64,000 nt of DNA. Origin: an uncultured Clostridia bacterium. GTDB taxonomy: Bacteria; Bacillota; Clostridia; Christensenellales; Aristaeellaceae. Below the pieces are notes generated by a model. The model searched no databases. It was not told the DNA's origin and saw nothing but the letters and a program-made list of their open reading frames with translations. The DNA is taken from the NCBI GenBank assembly GCA_934670175.1, contig CAKUOX010000002.1, forward strand, positions 1 to 64,000, written 5' to 3'. Numbering within the stretch: the stretch's first letter is position 1; each line of letters starts with the position of its first letter. The position numbers and the translations under genes were made by a program. Positions 1 to 9,068 of the stretch are shown here, piece by piece.

Positions 1-3000
1 TGCCAACACTGATCGCCGTGAACGCGATGTTCACATTGCTCTCCGTATGGCCGTCCACCAGTCCGCGATCACCATTGGTCTGCTCCACGGTGTAGGGCGT
101 GGTCGGATTCTTGCCGTGCGCCTGTCCATCGTATTCCACGCTGTTGCCCTGCGCCGTGAACGTCACCGGACGCGGATTGATTACCAGTTTGCCGTCCACA
201 ACCACGAATTCAACATTCGTGAAGTTCGTGCTGATGTTCTTGAAGTCGCCCGCCACGATGCCGACCGGGTATTCGCCCGCGTTCGTGCCCTTCGCAGTCC
301 ACGCTTCAGTCGGGGTTTCGGTCACGCTGGTCTTCACATCGTACAGCGTATTGTCGGCCGTCATGGACTTGTAGCCCGTAACGCTGTGCTCCTTGCCGTC
401 GTAGGTCACTGTGTCGCTGTTCTCAGTTACGGTTACGGTCACCTTCTCCGTGATCGGGTTGATCTTCAGAGCGCCGTCCACGATCACGAATTCAACGTTC
501 GTGAAGTTCTTGCTGATGTTCTTGAAGTCGCCAGCTACGATGCCGACCTCATACGTGCCCGCGTTCGTGCCCTTCGCAGTCCACGCTTCAGTCGGGGTTT
601 CGGTCACGCTGGTCTTCACATCGTACAGCTTATTGTCAGCCGTCATGGATTCGTAGCCCGTAACGCTGTGCTCCTTGCCGTCGTAGGTGTAGGTCGCGCT
701 GTCCTCAGTGATCGTTACGGTCACCTTGGCGCTGATCGGGTTGATCTTCAGAGCACCGTCCACGATCACGAACGCTACGTTCGTGAAGTTCTTATTGATG
801 TTCTCGAAATCGCCCGCGGCGACGCCCACGGGGTATTCGCCCGCTTCCGTGCCCTTCGCAGTCCACGCGGCGGTTTCGGTCGCCTTGACGCTGGTAGTTA
901 CGTCGTACAGATCATTGTCGGCCGTCATGGACTTGTAGCCCGTGACGCTGTGCTCAGCACCGTCGTAGGTGTAGGTCGCGCTCTTCTCAGTTACGGTCAC
1001 GGTCACCTTGTCCGTGATCGGATTGATTACCAGCTTGCCCTCTTCCTGTTCAACGATGTAGTTTTCGGTCACGTCCACGCCAGCCGCGTCCGTGATCTTC
1101 ACAGTACCTGTGAATTTGCCCGTGTACTCGCCAGCATCCGTACCGCTTGCAAGGTAGGTCAGGCCTTCATACTTGTGTCCGGTCAGAAGGCCGTCCGCCT
1201 CAATACCGGTAAGTCGCTGCTCACTGCCGTTGTACACCCTCGTATCGCTTTCGCCGGTGAAGGTGACCTTGAGCGTTGCCTTGGTGATCTTCAGAACGCC
1301 GTCCACAACCACGAATTCAACGTTCGTGAAGTTCTTGTTCGTGTTCACGAAGTCGCCAGCCTCGATGCCAACGTTATACGTGCCCACGTTCGTGCCCTTC
1401 GCAGTCCATGCTGCGGTCGCGGTCTCGGTCACGCTGGTCTTCACATCGTACAGCGTATTGTCGGCCGTCATGGACTTGTAGCCGGAAACGCTGTGCTCAG
1501 CACCGTCGTAGGTGTAGGTCGCACTCTTCTCAGTTACGGTCACGATGACCTTGTCGCTGATCGGATTGATTACCAGAGCGCCGTCCACGATCACGAATTC
1601 GACATTCGTGAAGTTCTTGTTCGTGTTCTTGAAGTCGCCAGCCACGATGCCAACCTCATACCTGCCCGCGTTCGTGCCCTTCGCAGTCCACGCTTCAGTT
1701 TCGGTCTCGGTCACGCTGGTCTTCACATCATACAGCTTATTGTCAGCCGTCATGGACGCATAGCCCTTGACGCTGTGCTCTGTGCCGTCGTAGGTCACGG
1801 TCGCGCTGTTCTCAGTGATCGTTACGGTCACCTTGGCAGTCACAGGAGTGATCGTCAGTTTGCCAGGCTCATAGGTCACCTTATAGTTCCCCTGCACCTC
1901 TTCGCCAGCAGCCGTGATCTCGTACTCGCCTACATCCTCTCCCGCTTTGCGGCTCAGCGTGTAGTCTACCTTGTCTTCACCCAGCAGTCCGCTTACCGTC
2001 GCCGTCAGCTCAGGATCGGCTTCTCCATATACCTTGCTCTTGTTCTCCGCCGTTACCGTTACGGCCTTCGGATTGATCGTCAGCGTGCCGTCAACGCTGT
2101 CGTTGAAGGTGTAGTTCGCCGTTACATCCACGCCGTCGCGCATGACCCTGTAGCTCTTAACGACGTTTTTGCCTTCGTCGCCCACGTTCGTGGCGCTGCC
2201 CTCGACAACCGCCGTCAGCACGTCGCCTTCCACCAGCACGCCCTGCGTGTAGCTGTAGCCGCTGTCCGTCAGCGGGGTTCCGTCGTAGGTCTTGTCTTTG
2301 CTGTTCGCGGTGATGGTGATCGTGTTTTCCGTGATCGGGTTGATCTTCAGAACGCCGTCCACGATCTTGAACGTGACGTTCGTGAAGTTCTTATTCGTGT
2401 TCTCGAAGTCGCCCGCGGCGATGCCAACCGGGTATTCGCCCGCGTTCGTGCCCTTCGCAGTCCACGCGGCGGTTTCGGTCGCCTTGACGCTCTTGGTCAC
2501 GTCGTACAGCGTGTTGTCAGCCGTCATGGACTTGTAGCCCGTGACGCTGTGCTCATTGCCGTCATAGGTCACGGTCGCGCCGTTCTCGGTGACGGTGACG
2601 GTAACCTTGTCGGTCACAGGGGTGATCGTCACATAGCCGTCGATCACTGCCTTGATGGTCACGTCGTAGTTGGCGCTGGTGACGGTGAAGGAGTCCTTGG
2701 TCAGACCCATGTACGTCGTGCCAACGTCCGTGCGCCTTGCGATGGCGAGTACATTGGGCTTGAGGCTGATCGTAATCTGACCCGGCTTGCCGTTGAAGCT
2801 GTAGTTGTAGCCGTTCGCCTCGTGCTGCCTGCCGTCGTACACATGCGTTTCATTGACGCCCGTGATGGTGACGGTGGCCTTAGCCTTGTTGATTACCAGC
2901 GTGCCATCATTCGCCTTGGTAATGATGTACTTACCAGTTCCATCCACCGTGCCGACGGTGTTTTCCGCAAACTCTGCCGGATAGGTACCCGCATTGGTGC

Positions 3001-5947
3001 CCTTCGCGCCGACAGTGATGGCGGTGAAGTCAGCGTCTGCAGGTGCGCCGGTGAAGCCGCTGACGGAGTGCTCATTGCCGTCGTAGGTTACAGTGTCGTT
3101 GCTAATCGCGGTCAGTTCTACATTCTTATAATAGTAGAAAATGATCTTGTTCTCGCCGGTGCCGATGGTAATGGTCTTCGTCTCGTCAGAGACCGCCGTA
3201 TAGCCACCAATCGTAGCCGGACTCTCGGTCACAGTAGCGTTGTAGGTCTGCTTATCGACCGTCTTGCTGTTGGCAACGGGCGTGGTGGTGCCGTTCCAAT
3301 AGTAGTAAACGGTGTAGCTCAGATCGCTGCGCTTGGTGTATGTAACCGTCACTTCCACGTTGCTCGCGGGCATCGTGCCTGCGACCGTCGACTTGTCAGG
3401 CGTGTAGCCTTCGACGTTCGGAGAGATCACGGAATAGGTCTTACCGAATTCAACATCTTCAGTATGGGTTTTTGCCGCCTCGGTGCCACCCTCATACACA
3501 TATTTGATGGTGAGCGTAAAGACGTTCTTCTCCCAGACGGCGTAGAGGACATTTTCGCCGCTATTATCCAGCAACACTTCTTCACCTAGTCCGAAAGCGT
3601 CGCCGCTTCCATCGCTGGCAGTGTTCCAGCCGGTCAGGGTGTAGCCAGTGCGGGTAAAGGTATCCTTGCCCTTGGTGGTGATGGTTTCGTTATTGGCGCA
3701 GGTCACACTCTGGCTTGGGCCGTCGCCGCCGTTGGGCTCATAGATCAGCGTAGCGTCGCCGGGACGCGCGCCCCACTGGGCGGTGAGGGTGATGACGTTC
3801 TGTTCATTGGCGTGATTGCTCTTGATCTGATACTTGTCGCGGGGCTGGTAGGTGGCCGCGCCATCAGACCAGCCGAGGAAGTATTCGCCATCATCAGCAA
3901 CCAGCTTGCCCGGGGACTTGAGGTCAGCAAAGCTGTCCTCCGCGTAGGCCTTGGTATCCGCCTGAACCGTCACGTCGGTCTTGACGGTGTCGTAAACAAT
4001 GGTAAAAGTGCCGTCCTTGGTGTAGTAGGGATAGAGGGTGATGTCGCTGTAAATCTTGGTGTCAACGTTGAAGGGTTCGCCGGTGCCATTCGGGCCGGTG
4101 CGCCAGCCGCGCCAGGTATAACCGGTCTTGTCCTTCATGATCGCTTTCTGAAGAGTTTTCAACTCCTCCGCATTAAGCGCTTCGCCATATGTGGCCGTAA
4201 GCGTCGTACCTTCATCGGTGCCATCGACCTTAATATGTGCCTTGCCGTTGACAGTCGGCTCCGCCCAATGGGCGTAGACGGTCACGTTCTGCGCGGGCAT
4301 GGTCTTGCCGGTGAAGATAAACTTATTTCCGCCTTCAGGCGCGTCATACCAGCCGGCAAAAACGTAGCCTTCCTTGCCAGCGGGCGCGTCGGCATCGGTG
4401 AGCTCGTAGTTGCCCGCGTCCGCGATGCTCTGCTGATACAGGTAGTGGGTTACCTTCGCCTGAGAGCCGCTGTTGATGTAAACAACGTTATAGCTATTAC
4501 GATCATAGTAGAATTTGGAACCCGGATACCTGTCTCCGTTCTTCGCGCTGTATTGCACGTTGCAGGTGAAACCGGTCATCTCATACCGTTCTTCATCCGT
4601 AACGGTACCGTTGCTATAACCAGTATCCGTGTGATCCAGCCTATAAGTCTTGCCGCCTACGGTTTCTGTACCACTTTCGCCGGGAAGAACCTCTACATAA
4701 TAGTAAGCTTTACCGCTGCCACTCGCCTTGCCGTAGAAATTCTTGCCTCCAATGGGCATAGTATCGAGGTTCGACTGCGCCGTATTTTGATTATTCTGGG
4801 AGACATACCAAAATGTACCAGTCGGCCACTTGGCTCGAATATTCGCGCCGTGCTTAGCCGTAATGCGCAGACTGATATTTTCTTCCCAAGTGCTAGGACT
4901 CCAAGGAAACTGCCCAGATTCCTCTTCAAAGAACTTCACTTCATACACATTGCGCTTGTAGTACACATTCACGATCGTCGAGCCGTCGCCCGCGATGGTC
5001 TGCTGCGTAATGGTCTGCGCGGTGAAGCCGGTATAGCTCTTCGCCGCCGCGCTGGTCTGCTCGCCGGTGGTGCCGGTCTTGACTTCAGATTCCGCATAGG
5101 AATACTCGTCATCGTCGGCGTTCTCCTGCCAGTGGATGACGGTATACTGGGTGTTATCATTCTTCGTCCAGACGGCATAGAGCGTCAGCGCCGTGGTGAG
5201 GGCATTGCCGAAGGTGAACTTCGTGCCGCCGACGGTCTCCGACCAGTGGTCAAAGGTATAGCCGGGGCGGGTGGGGGCGGCGGGCGCGGTGGTCGTGCCG
5301 TTGCCCTTTACGAACGCGGGCGCGACATAGGAGCCGCCCTGCGAATCGTAGGTGATCCAGTGGCCGTTCTCAACCCTGGCCTTGAGGGTTACGTCGCTGC
5401 CGTTCAGCGTGACAGAGGATACGAGATTGCCGCTCGCGTCCTCCCAGCCGACGATGGATTCCTCATTGCCGACGGGGTAGGTCACGCCCTTCGTGGAGAT
5501 CGATTCGCCCGCCTTGCCCTTTTTCGTGACCATGACTTCGCCCTTATCATTGGTAAAGAACACGAAGTACACGTCCGCGAATTGAGCGCGATATGTAGTC
5601 TTCGTGGTCTCGGTCACGGTGACCTTGCCGAAAACGGGAGCGCTGCCATCGTCAGCGAGCCAGCCGACGAACTCCTTCTTGTCGCTGTCCGCCGCCGGCG
5701 TGCCGGGGTTCTTCAGCGTCTCGTTGTGCTTCAGGATCTGGCGATCAAATTCCGTATCGCCATTCATGAAGATATAGGTAGCGGTCGCTACCGGCGGCCT
5801 CACGATACTCCGCAGTGAGATGCCGGAGCTGGTCTGCGTGCCGCCCGACACGGGGACGATGGCAGCCAGCGCGTCCACAGGCATGCAGCTGGCGAGCATC
5901 AGCACCGTCAGCAGCAGAGCGAGATACTTGCGAAACTTGTTTTTCAT
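1..5947 (-). CDS. Giant secreted surface protein with InlB-type and MBG-type repeats (3' end outside window)
   Basis: The frame opens at the ATG at 5947, ten bases after a GGAGG site, and stays open for 1982 codons to the window edge, so no stop or C-terminal anchor is visible. Residues 1-29 form a signal peptide (MKNKFRKYLALLLTVLML, ending near DALA). Residues about 50-860 hold InlB/Listeria-Bacteroides repeats, with signatures such as GYTFDHWSETVGG and LTLYAVW, mixed with MucBP-like stretches. From about residue 945 onward there are MBG/Ig-like modules with a repeated core TYDGxEHSVTGYKSMTADN. The likely role is a cell-surface adhesin or matrix protein; no catalytic motif was seen. It follows a small exported Ig-domain gene on the same strand. 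The plus strand carries long antisense shadow frames because of biased codon use. Function is inferred from domain types only. Confidence 0.9.
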   Translation of the reverse strand, partial: MKNKFRKYLALLLTVLMLASCMPVDALAAIVPVSGGTQTSSGISLRSIVRPPVATATYIFMNGDTEFDRQILKHNETLKNPGTPAADSDKKEFVGWLADDGSAPVFGKVTVTETTKTTYRAQFADVYFVFFTNDKGEVMVTKKGKAGESISTKGVTYPVGNEESIVGWEDASGNLVSSVTLNGSDVTLKARVENGHWITYDSQGGSYVAPAFVKGNGTTTAPAAPTRPGYTFDHWSETVGGTKFTFGNALTTALTLYAVWTKNDNTQYTVIHWQENADDDEYSYAESEVKTGTTGEQTSAAAKSYTGFTAQTITQQTIAGDGSTIVNVYYKRNVYEVKFFEEESGQFPWSPSTWEENISLRITAKHGANIRAKWPTGTFWYVSQNNQNTAQSNLDTMPIGGKNFYGKASGSGKAYYYVEVLPGESGTETVGGKTYRLDHTDTGYSNGTVTDEERYEMTGFTCNVQYSAKNGDRYPGSKFYYDRNSYNVVYINSGSQAKVTHYLYQQSIADAGNYELTDADAPAGKEGYVFAGWYDAPEGGNKFIFTGKTMPAQNVTVYAHWAEPTVNGKAHIKVDGTDEGTTLTATYGEALNAEELKTLQKAIMKDKTGYTWRGWRTGPNGTGEPFNVDTKIYSDITLYPYYTKDGTFTIVYDTVKTDVTVQADTKAYAEDSFADLKSPGKLVADDGEYFLGWSDGAATYQPRDKYQIKSNHANEQNVITLTAQWGARPGDATLIYEPNGGDGPSQSVTCANNETITTKGKDTFTRTGYTLTGWNTASDGSGDAFGLGEEVLLDNSGENVLYAVWEKNVFTLTIKYVYEGGTEAAKTHTEDVEFGKTYSVISPNVEGYTPDKSTVAGTMPASNVEVTVTYTKRSDLSYTVYYYWNGTTTPVANSKTVDKQTYNATVTESPATIGGYTAVSDETKTITIGTGENKIIFYYYKNVELTAISNDTVTYDGNEHSVSGFTGAPADADFTAITVGAKGTNAGTYPAEFAENTVGTVDGTGKYIITKANDGTLVINKAKATVTITGVNETHVYDGRQHEANGYNYSFNGKPGQITISLKPNVLAIARRTDVGTTYMGLTKDSFTVTSANYDVTIKAVIDGYVTITPVTDKVTVTVTENGATVTYDGNEHSVTGYKSMTADNTLYDVTKSVKATETAAWTAKGTNAGEYPVGIAAGDFENTNKNFTNVTFKIVDGVLKINPITENTITITANSKDKTYDGTPLTDSGYSYTQGVLVEGDVLTAVVEGSATNVGDEGKNVVKSYRVMRDGVDVTANYTFNDSVDGTLTINPKAVTVTAENKSKVYGEADPELTATVSGLLGEDKVDYTLSRKAGEDVGEYEITAAGEEVQGNYKVTYEPGKLTITPVTAKVTVTITENSATVTYDGTEHSVKGYASMTADNKLYDVKTSVTETETEAWTAKGTNAGRYEVGIVAGDFKNTNKNFTNVEFVIVDGALVINPISDKVIVTVTEKSATYTYDGAEHSVSGYKSMTADNTLYDVKTSVTETATAAWTAKGTNVGTYNVGIEAGDFVNTNKNFTNVEFVVVDGVLKITKATLKVTFTGESDTRVYNGSEQRLTGIEADGLLTGHKYEGLTYLASGTDAGEYTGKFTGTVKITDAAGVDVTENYIVEQEEGKLVINPITDKVTVTVTEKSATYTYDGAEHSVTGYKSMTADNDLYDVTTSVKATETAAWTAKGTEAGEYPVGVAAGDFENINKNFTNVAFVIVDGALKINPISAKVTVTITEDSATYTYDGKEHSVTGYESMTADNKLYDVKTSVTETPTEAWTAKGTNAGTYEVGIVAGDFKNISKNFTNVEFVIVDGALKINPITEKVTVTVTENSDTVTYDGKEHSVTGYKSMTADNTLYDVKTSVTETPTEAWTAKGTNAGEYPVGIVAGDFKNISTNFTNVEFVVVDGKLVINPRPVTFTAQGNSVEYDGQAHGKNPTTPYTVEQTNGDRGLVDGHTESNVNIAFTAISVG
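170..3110 (-). repeat. MBG-like tandem repeat array inside the giant surface gene
   Basis: Six closely similar units of about 282-285 bp (94-95 codons) lie near 190-440, 474-722, 757-1005, 1291-1537, 1577-1820 and 2355-2605, with a seventh, divergent one near 2895-3110. Each encodes EHSVTGYKSMTADN, then WTAKGTNAGEYPVGI, then FTNVEFVIVDG. Different MBG modules (for example YGEADPELTATVSGL near 2030) separate some copies. DNA identity between units is high enough to suggest recent duplication or gene conversion. Confidence 0.88.
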
Positions 5948-6012
5948 AGAAACTCTTCCTCCCATGAAATTCAGGTAAAGCACCGTTTATTGCCCCTCTC
6001 AGGGCATCGAAG

Positions 6013-6041
6013 CCGCCGGGCGGGGAAGCCCCGCCGGGCGG
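6013..6041 (-). other. GC-rich hairpin between exported Ig protein and giant surface gene
   Basis: Two 13-base arms (CCGCCGGGCGGGG and CCCCGCCGGGCGG) flank a 3-base loop, with one mismatch. No T-tract follows on the minus strand, so it is more likely an mRNA processing, stability or attenuation hairpin than a full terminator. Confidence 0.55.
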
Positions 6042-6066
6042 TCAACCTGTACTGAATCTGGAACTA

Positions 6067-6771
6067 TCATTCGCCGCCGAGCAGCTCGTCCGCCACTACG
6101 ACGCCGTTGATCGTGACCGCTACGCGATAATAATCGGTATAGTTTTCTTCGGTCACGTTCATCGTGTAGGTCGCCTTGTCCGCGCCGGAGATATCCGACC
6201 AGGTTCTGTTATCGTGGCTGGACTGCCACTGCAGCGTGTACACGGTGTCCTCGTAGCCGTCGAGCACGGCGTAGAAGGTGACGCGATCGCCGAAGGTGAC
6301 ATAGTCGCCATCGTAGGCGAGGTACACGGAAACGGAGCGATCGGCGTTCAGCTTATCCTGAATGACGGCGACCAGCTTCGCATCGTCCGGCACGGCTGTG
6401 ACCTCGGGCTCAACAGTGACCTCCGGCTCAGCGGTGATCTCGGGTTCAGCCGTCGCTTCGACCGTGGACTCAAGCGTGGCTTCGACCGCGGGTGCGGCCG
6501 TGGCTTCTACCACGGGTTCAAGCGTGGCCTCGACCGTGGGCTCAAGCGCGGCTTTCACCGTGGGGAGCGCGCTCGCCTGCTCAACCGCAGCTTCGGGCGC
6601 GGCCTCTGCCGGCGCGGCAGCTTCCGCATGCGGAACCTCCACCGGTGCGGACACCTCCGCGCGCGGGGCTTCCACCGGCACGGTTTCCTCCGCCAGTACC
6701 GCCGCATTCGCAGCAAAGAGCATGCAGCCCGCCGCGACAACCGCCATCATCTTTTCAAGCATCTTCTTCAT
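6067..6771 (-). CDS. Exported protein with Pro/Glu/Ala/Val-rich stalk and Ig-like domain
   Basis: A 234-residue protein preceded by GGGAGG eight bases from the ATG. Residues 1-28 are a signal peptide (MKKMLEKMMAVVAAGCMLF...). Residues about 30-135 are a low-complexity stalk of repeated VEATLEP and AEPEVT units. Residues about 140-234 form an Ig-like domain with the signature LQWQSSHDNRTWSDISG and TDYYRVAV. No sorting signal or membrane anchor was seen, so it is probably secreted or held by partners. It ends 120 bp before the giant surface gene on the same strand and may be cotranscribed with it. The function is unknown; an accessory cell-surface role is inferred from context. Confidence 0.85.
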   Translation of the reverse strand: MKKMLEKMMAVVAAGCMLFAANAAVLAEETVPVEAPRAEVSAPVEVPHAEAAAPAEAAPEAAVEQASALPTVKAALEPTVEATLEPVVEATAAPAVEATLESTVEATAEPEITAEPEVTVEPEVTAVPDDAKLVAVIQDKLNADRSVSVYLAYDGDYVTFGDRVTFYAVLDGYEDTVYTLQWQSSHDNRTWSDISGADKATYTMNVTEENYTDYYRVAVTINGVVVADELLGGE

Positions 6772-6811
6772 GGTTCTGACCTCCCTATATGAACTGATTT
6801 TCTAGACCTTT

Positions 6812-6827
6812 TTGGTTTATAAGCCAA
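6812..6827. promoter_or_regulatory. Near-perfect inverted repeat upstream of exported Ig gene
   Basis: TTGGTTTATAAGCCAA is palindromic at 14 of 16 positions and lies about 40 bp upstream of the start of the exported Ig gene, between it and the BTAD regulator. It could be an operator or overlap a -10 element. Nothing else clear was found in this gap except a weak hairpin near 6875-6900. Confidence 0.3.
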
Positions 6828-6911
6828 GTCTATCAATTCATACTTACCTGGGCGGTTACATCGCCATGAGCTGAGCGGCTTTTTTGGGCAAATCCGCTTT
6901 TTTTCTAAAAA

Positions 6912-8174
6912 TTATCCGTTCTTATCCGGCTCGGCGCGCATTTCCTCGCCTTTGTTTTGCCGCAATTCGCGCCGCTGGCGCACGATGGCGCCATCGTCGA
7001 TCGGGCCGACACAATAGTTGAAGGGCACGGTGGAGTTCGGGTACTTCTGGAAGAACAGGCGCTTGATGCGCTCCATGACCATGCTGCCGGTGGTGTAATT
7101 CACCTGCGGCAGGAGCACTGCATAGAACGTAGGCGAAAAGCGCGTGATAATATCGCCCTTGCGCAGGTTGGTGCGCATGATTTCCAGCAGGCCGTTCATG
7201 ATGTTATCCTGCTTGAGGCTGTCCATCGGCTCGTTGGGATCGCCGATCATGATGACCGCCAGGAAAATGGCGACGTCCATGCGCTCCATGCTGCGGCGCT
7301 CGAGGTTGTAAATCTCTTTGAAGACGGCGTATTCGCAGACGAACGCGCCCTTCTGCTCGCCGCCCTCGCGCAGCTCGCTGCGGATGGAATCCAGATTGAA
7401 TTCCAGCGTTTTGCCCGCGCGCACGATCTGCTTGTAGAATTCGCGCATATCGTCGCTGGGCTGCACGCCGAGGTAGCGGTAGTTCAGGTGCACGATGTGC
7501 TTGTACTGCGCAAGTGCGTCACTGGTGCGGCCGGTCTGGATCAGCGCGGTAATCAGCTCCATGTGCAGGCGCTCGTCAAAATTATCGACCTCCAGCGCGG
7601 TGCGGCACACGGTTACAATTTTCGCGTAGTCCTTTTCCGATTTCAGCAATTCCAGATAGGCGTATACGGCGGAAATGTAATCGGAATGCAGCTGCGTGGC
7701 GCGGGAAAGAATCCACTCGCTCAGCTCGCTGTTCTGCAAAAGATCGCCCCGATACAGGCGCAGCAGCTCCTCGTAGAGGCGCTTGGTTTCCGTCACGTCG
7801 TCCTGGCGGGTCATCAGCCGCTCGAGGATGGCGTATATGTCGTAAAGGTCGATGGTCATATCCGGCCGGAGCTCCCAGTGGTACGCGCCGCGGTCGGACA
7901 CGATGCAGTCGCCCAGCCCCGCGCTGATCTGGTTCAGCAGCGCGCGCGTGCGGCTGACCAGCGTTTTGAGCGCGCTTTCCGGATTGGCGCTGTCCTCGTC
8001 CGTCCACAGCGTTTCCAGAAGCTGAACGTTGGGCACGGGCGCGCCGCGGTTCAGGATCAGGTATTGAATCAGGCTCGCGCCCTTCTTCGATTTGCTGACC
8101 AGTCCCTCGGCCTTGCGCTCGTTGATATAGACCATAAAGGTGTGCATCATCTGAATGCGAATGGTATCCTGCAT
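6912..8174 (-). CDS. BTAD (SARP-like) transcriptional regulator with degenerate GGDEF-like C-terminal domain
   Basis: A 420-residue protein if started at the ATG at 8174, which has AAAGGAGG seven bases upstream; an in-frame ATG at 8201 lacks such a site. Residues about 1-95 look like an OmpR/SARP winged helix (FMVYINERKAEGLVSKSKKG, LLETLWTDEDSANPESALKT). Residues about 100-250 form the helical BTAD (bacterial transcriptional activation) domain. Residues about 270-400 resemble a degenerate diguanylate-cyclase fold (RRSMERMDVAIFLAVIMIGD, GDIITRFSPTFYAVLLPQ) without a GG[DE]EF motif, so cyclase activity is unlikely. It lies just upstream of the two surface-protein genes on the same strand, which suggests it controls them, though no binding site is proven. 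Confidence 0.82.
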   Translation of the reverse strand: MQDTIRIQMMHTFMVYINERKAEGLVSKSKKGASLIQYLILNRGAPVPNVQLLETLWTDEDSANPESALKTLVSRTRALLNQISAGLGDCIVSDRGAYHWELRPDMTIDLYDIYAILERLMTRQDDVTETKRLYEELLRLYRGDLLQNSELSEWILSRATQLHSDYISAVYAYLELLKSEKDYAKIVTVCRTALEVDNFDERLHMELITALIQTGRTSDALAQYKHIVHLNYRYLGVQPSDDMREFYKQIVRAGKTLEFNLDSIRSELREGGEQKGAFVCEYAVFKEIYNLERRSMERMDVAIFLAVIMIGDPNEPMDSLKQDNIMNGLLEIMRTNLRKGDIITRFSPTFYAVLLPQVNYTTGSMVMERIKRLFFQKYPNSTVPFNYCVGPIDDGAIVRQRRELRQNKGEEMRAEPDKNG

Positions 8175-8299
8175 GCTGCCTCCTTTATTATTATCCCGCA
8201 TTCACCGACTGCGGCGAATTACGCGATCTGGCGTAGCTGCGCGCCGGAATGTGATTTCAACTTGCATTATAATGAAGAAACCGATATTATTACTGCTTA

Positions 8300-8328
8300 A
8301 TTTTACCACAGCAAAGTCACAATGTCAA
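8300..8328 (-). promoter_or_regulatory. Promoter for BTAD regulator gene
   Basis: On the minus strand, TTGACA (8323-8328) and TAAAAT (8300-8305) are separated by 17 bp. This gives a leader of roughly 120 nt before the ATG at 8174. Apart from this and the inverted repeat at 8541-8556, I saw nothing in the gene-free stretch 8175-8647. Confidence 0.7.
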
Positions 8329-8540
8329 CGCGCAGCGCAATAGTTCAAAAATGTTTGCGAAATATATGCGTAACTTTTTAGGCGTCCCCAGGGCGCGGAC
8401 AAATGCGCAAAAATGCGCGAAAAGTCCGCAAAACGCGCCCTTTCGGCGGAAAATGGCGCGCCGTGCGGCGGTCAAAGCGCCGCATTGCGCTCAGATTGTA
8501 CAGCTTTTTGTGAAAATTTTTCGGTAATTAAAAGATTTAT

Positions 8541-8556
8541 TGTAGTAAAATCTACA
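8541..8556. promoter_or_regulatory. Perfect inverted repeat TGTAG-N6-CTACA
   Basis: TGTAGTAAAATCTACA stands in an AT-rich patch of an otherwise GC-rich intergenic region, about 90 bp beyond the 3' end of the minus-strand XRE gene. It looks like an operator half-site pair, but no adjacent promoter or gene explains it. Confidence 0.35.
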
Positions 8557-8647
8557 TTAAATTGACCATGTTCCGCGCGGCAGGGATGATGCGCGTTCTG
8601 GTCTGCATGCGGCGCTCGATCGCGGCTTTACCGGTTACTGCGCAAGC

Positions 8648-8935
8648 CTAGCCCTTTTCCCGCAGCGCATCGATGAGCTGATAGACGAGGCGTTCGTTTT
8701 CCGCGGACAGGCCGGAGGTATCGATCTCGCGGCGGCTGTGTATGCCGAGGAGGTAGTCGGCGGAGACGCCATAGACATAGCAAATCCGAACCAGGATTTC
8801 ATAGGAAGGGTATCGCAGGGACGTTTCATACGCGCTGACGATGCTTTTAGAAAGCCCCAGACGCTTTGCCAGCATCTCCTGCGTCCAGCCCTTTTCCAGA
8901 CGCAGCGCTTTCAGGCGTTTACCAAAGTCCAGCAA
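8648..8935 (-). CDS. XRE-family helix-turn-helix regulator
   Basis: A 95-residue protein starting at a TTG codon with GAGGG five bases upstream; the nearby ATG is out of frame. Residues about 5-60 are a Cro/C1 helix-turn-helix (KRLKALRLEKGWTQEMLAKR, LGLSKSIVSAYETSLRYPS, YGVSADYLLG). The short C-terminal tail (ENERLVYQLIDALREKG) is helical and may dimerise. It is divergent from a second XRE gene at 9069, with palindromes between them that probably serve both. No toxin partner is visible. The target genes are unknown. Confidence 0.9.
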   Translation of the reverse strand: MLDFGKRLKALRLEKGWTQEMLAKRLGLSKSIVSAYETSLRYPSYEILVRICYVYGVSADYLLGIHSRREIDTSGLSAENERLVYQLIDALREKG

Positions 8936-8951
8936 ATCGATCCCTCATTTC

Positions 8952-9020
8952 ACTGATAGTGGACAAAGTTTACAATAGTATCGGACACTATCGGTAGATT
9001 AATCATCTTTTAGTGGATAT
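8952..9020. promoter_or_regulatory. Operator cluster between divergent XRE genes
   Basis: A near-perfect 17-bp palindrome, ATAGTATCGGACACTAT, lies at 8975-8991. The same half-site recurs as GATAGTGGACA (8955-8965), as the inverse of CGGACACTATCGGT (8982-8995), and as TAGTGGATAT (9011-9020). The arrangement fits one or both XRE proteins regulating the shared region. Confidence 0.6.
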
Positions 9021-9033
9021 ATGCGTTTGAATT

Positions 9034-9042
9034 TGGTATACT
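9034..9042 (+). promoter_or_regulatory. Extended -10 promoter element for plus-strand XRE gene
   Basis: TGG-TATACT ends 26 bp before the ATG at 9069. There is no good -35 box, and the upstream area is occupied by the repeated GATAGTG operator half-sites. Confidence 0.5.
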
Positions 9043-9068
9043 CAGAATCAAAAAAGGGGGGCTCGCAC

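Noticed and set aside
47..3589. 1180-codon plus-strand open frame
   Set aside because: It is exactly antisense to the codons of the giant surface gene; the minus strand has signal peptide and domain motifs, the plus frame has none.
3812..5818. 668-codon plus-strand open frame
   Set aside because: Antisense shadow of the InlB-repeat part of the same minus-strand gene.
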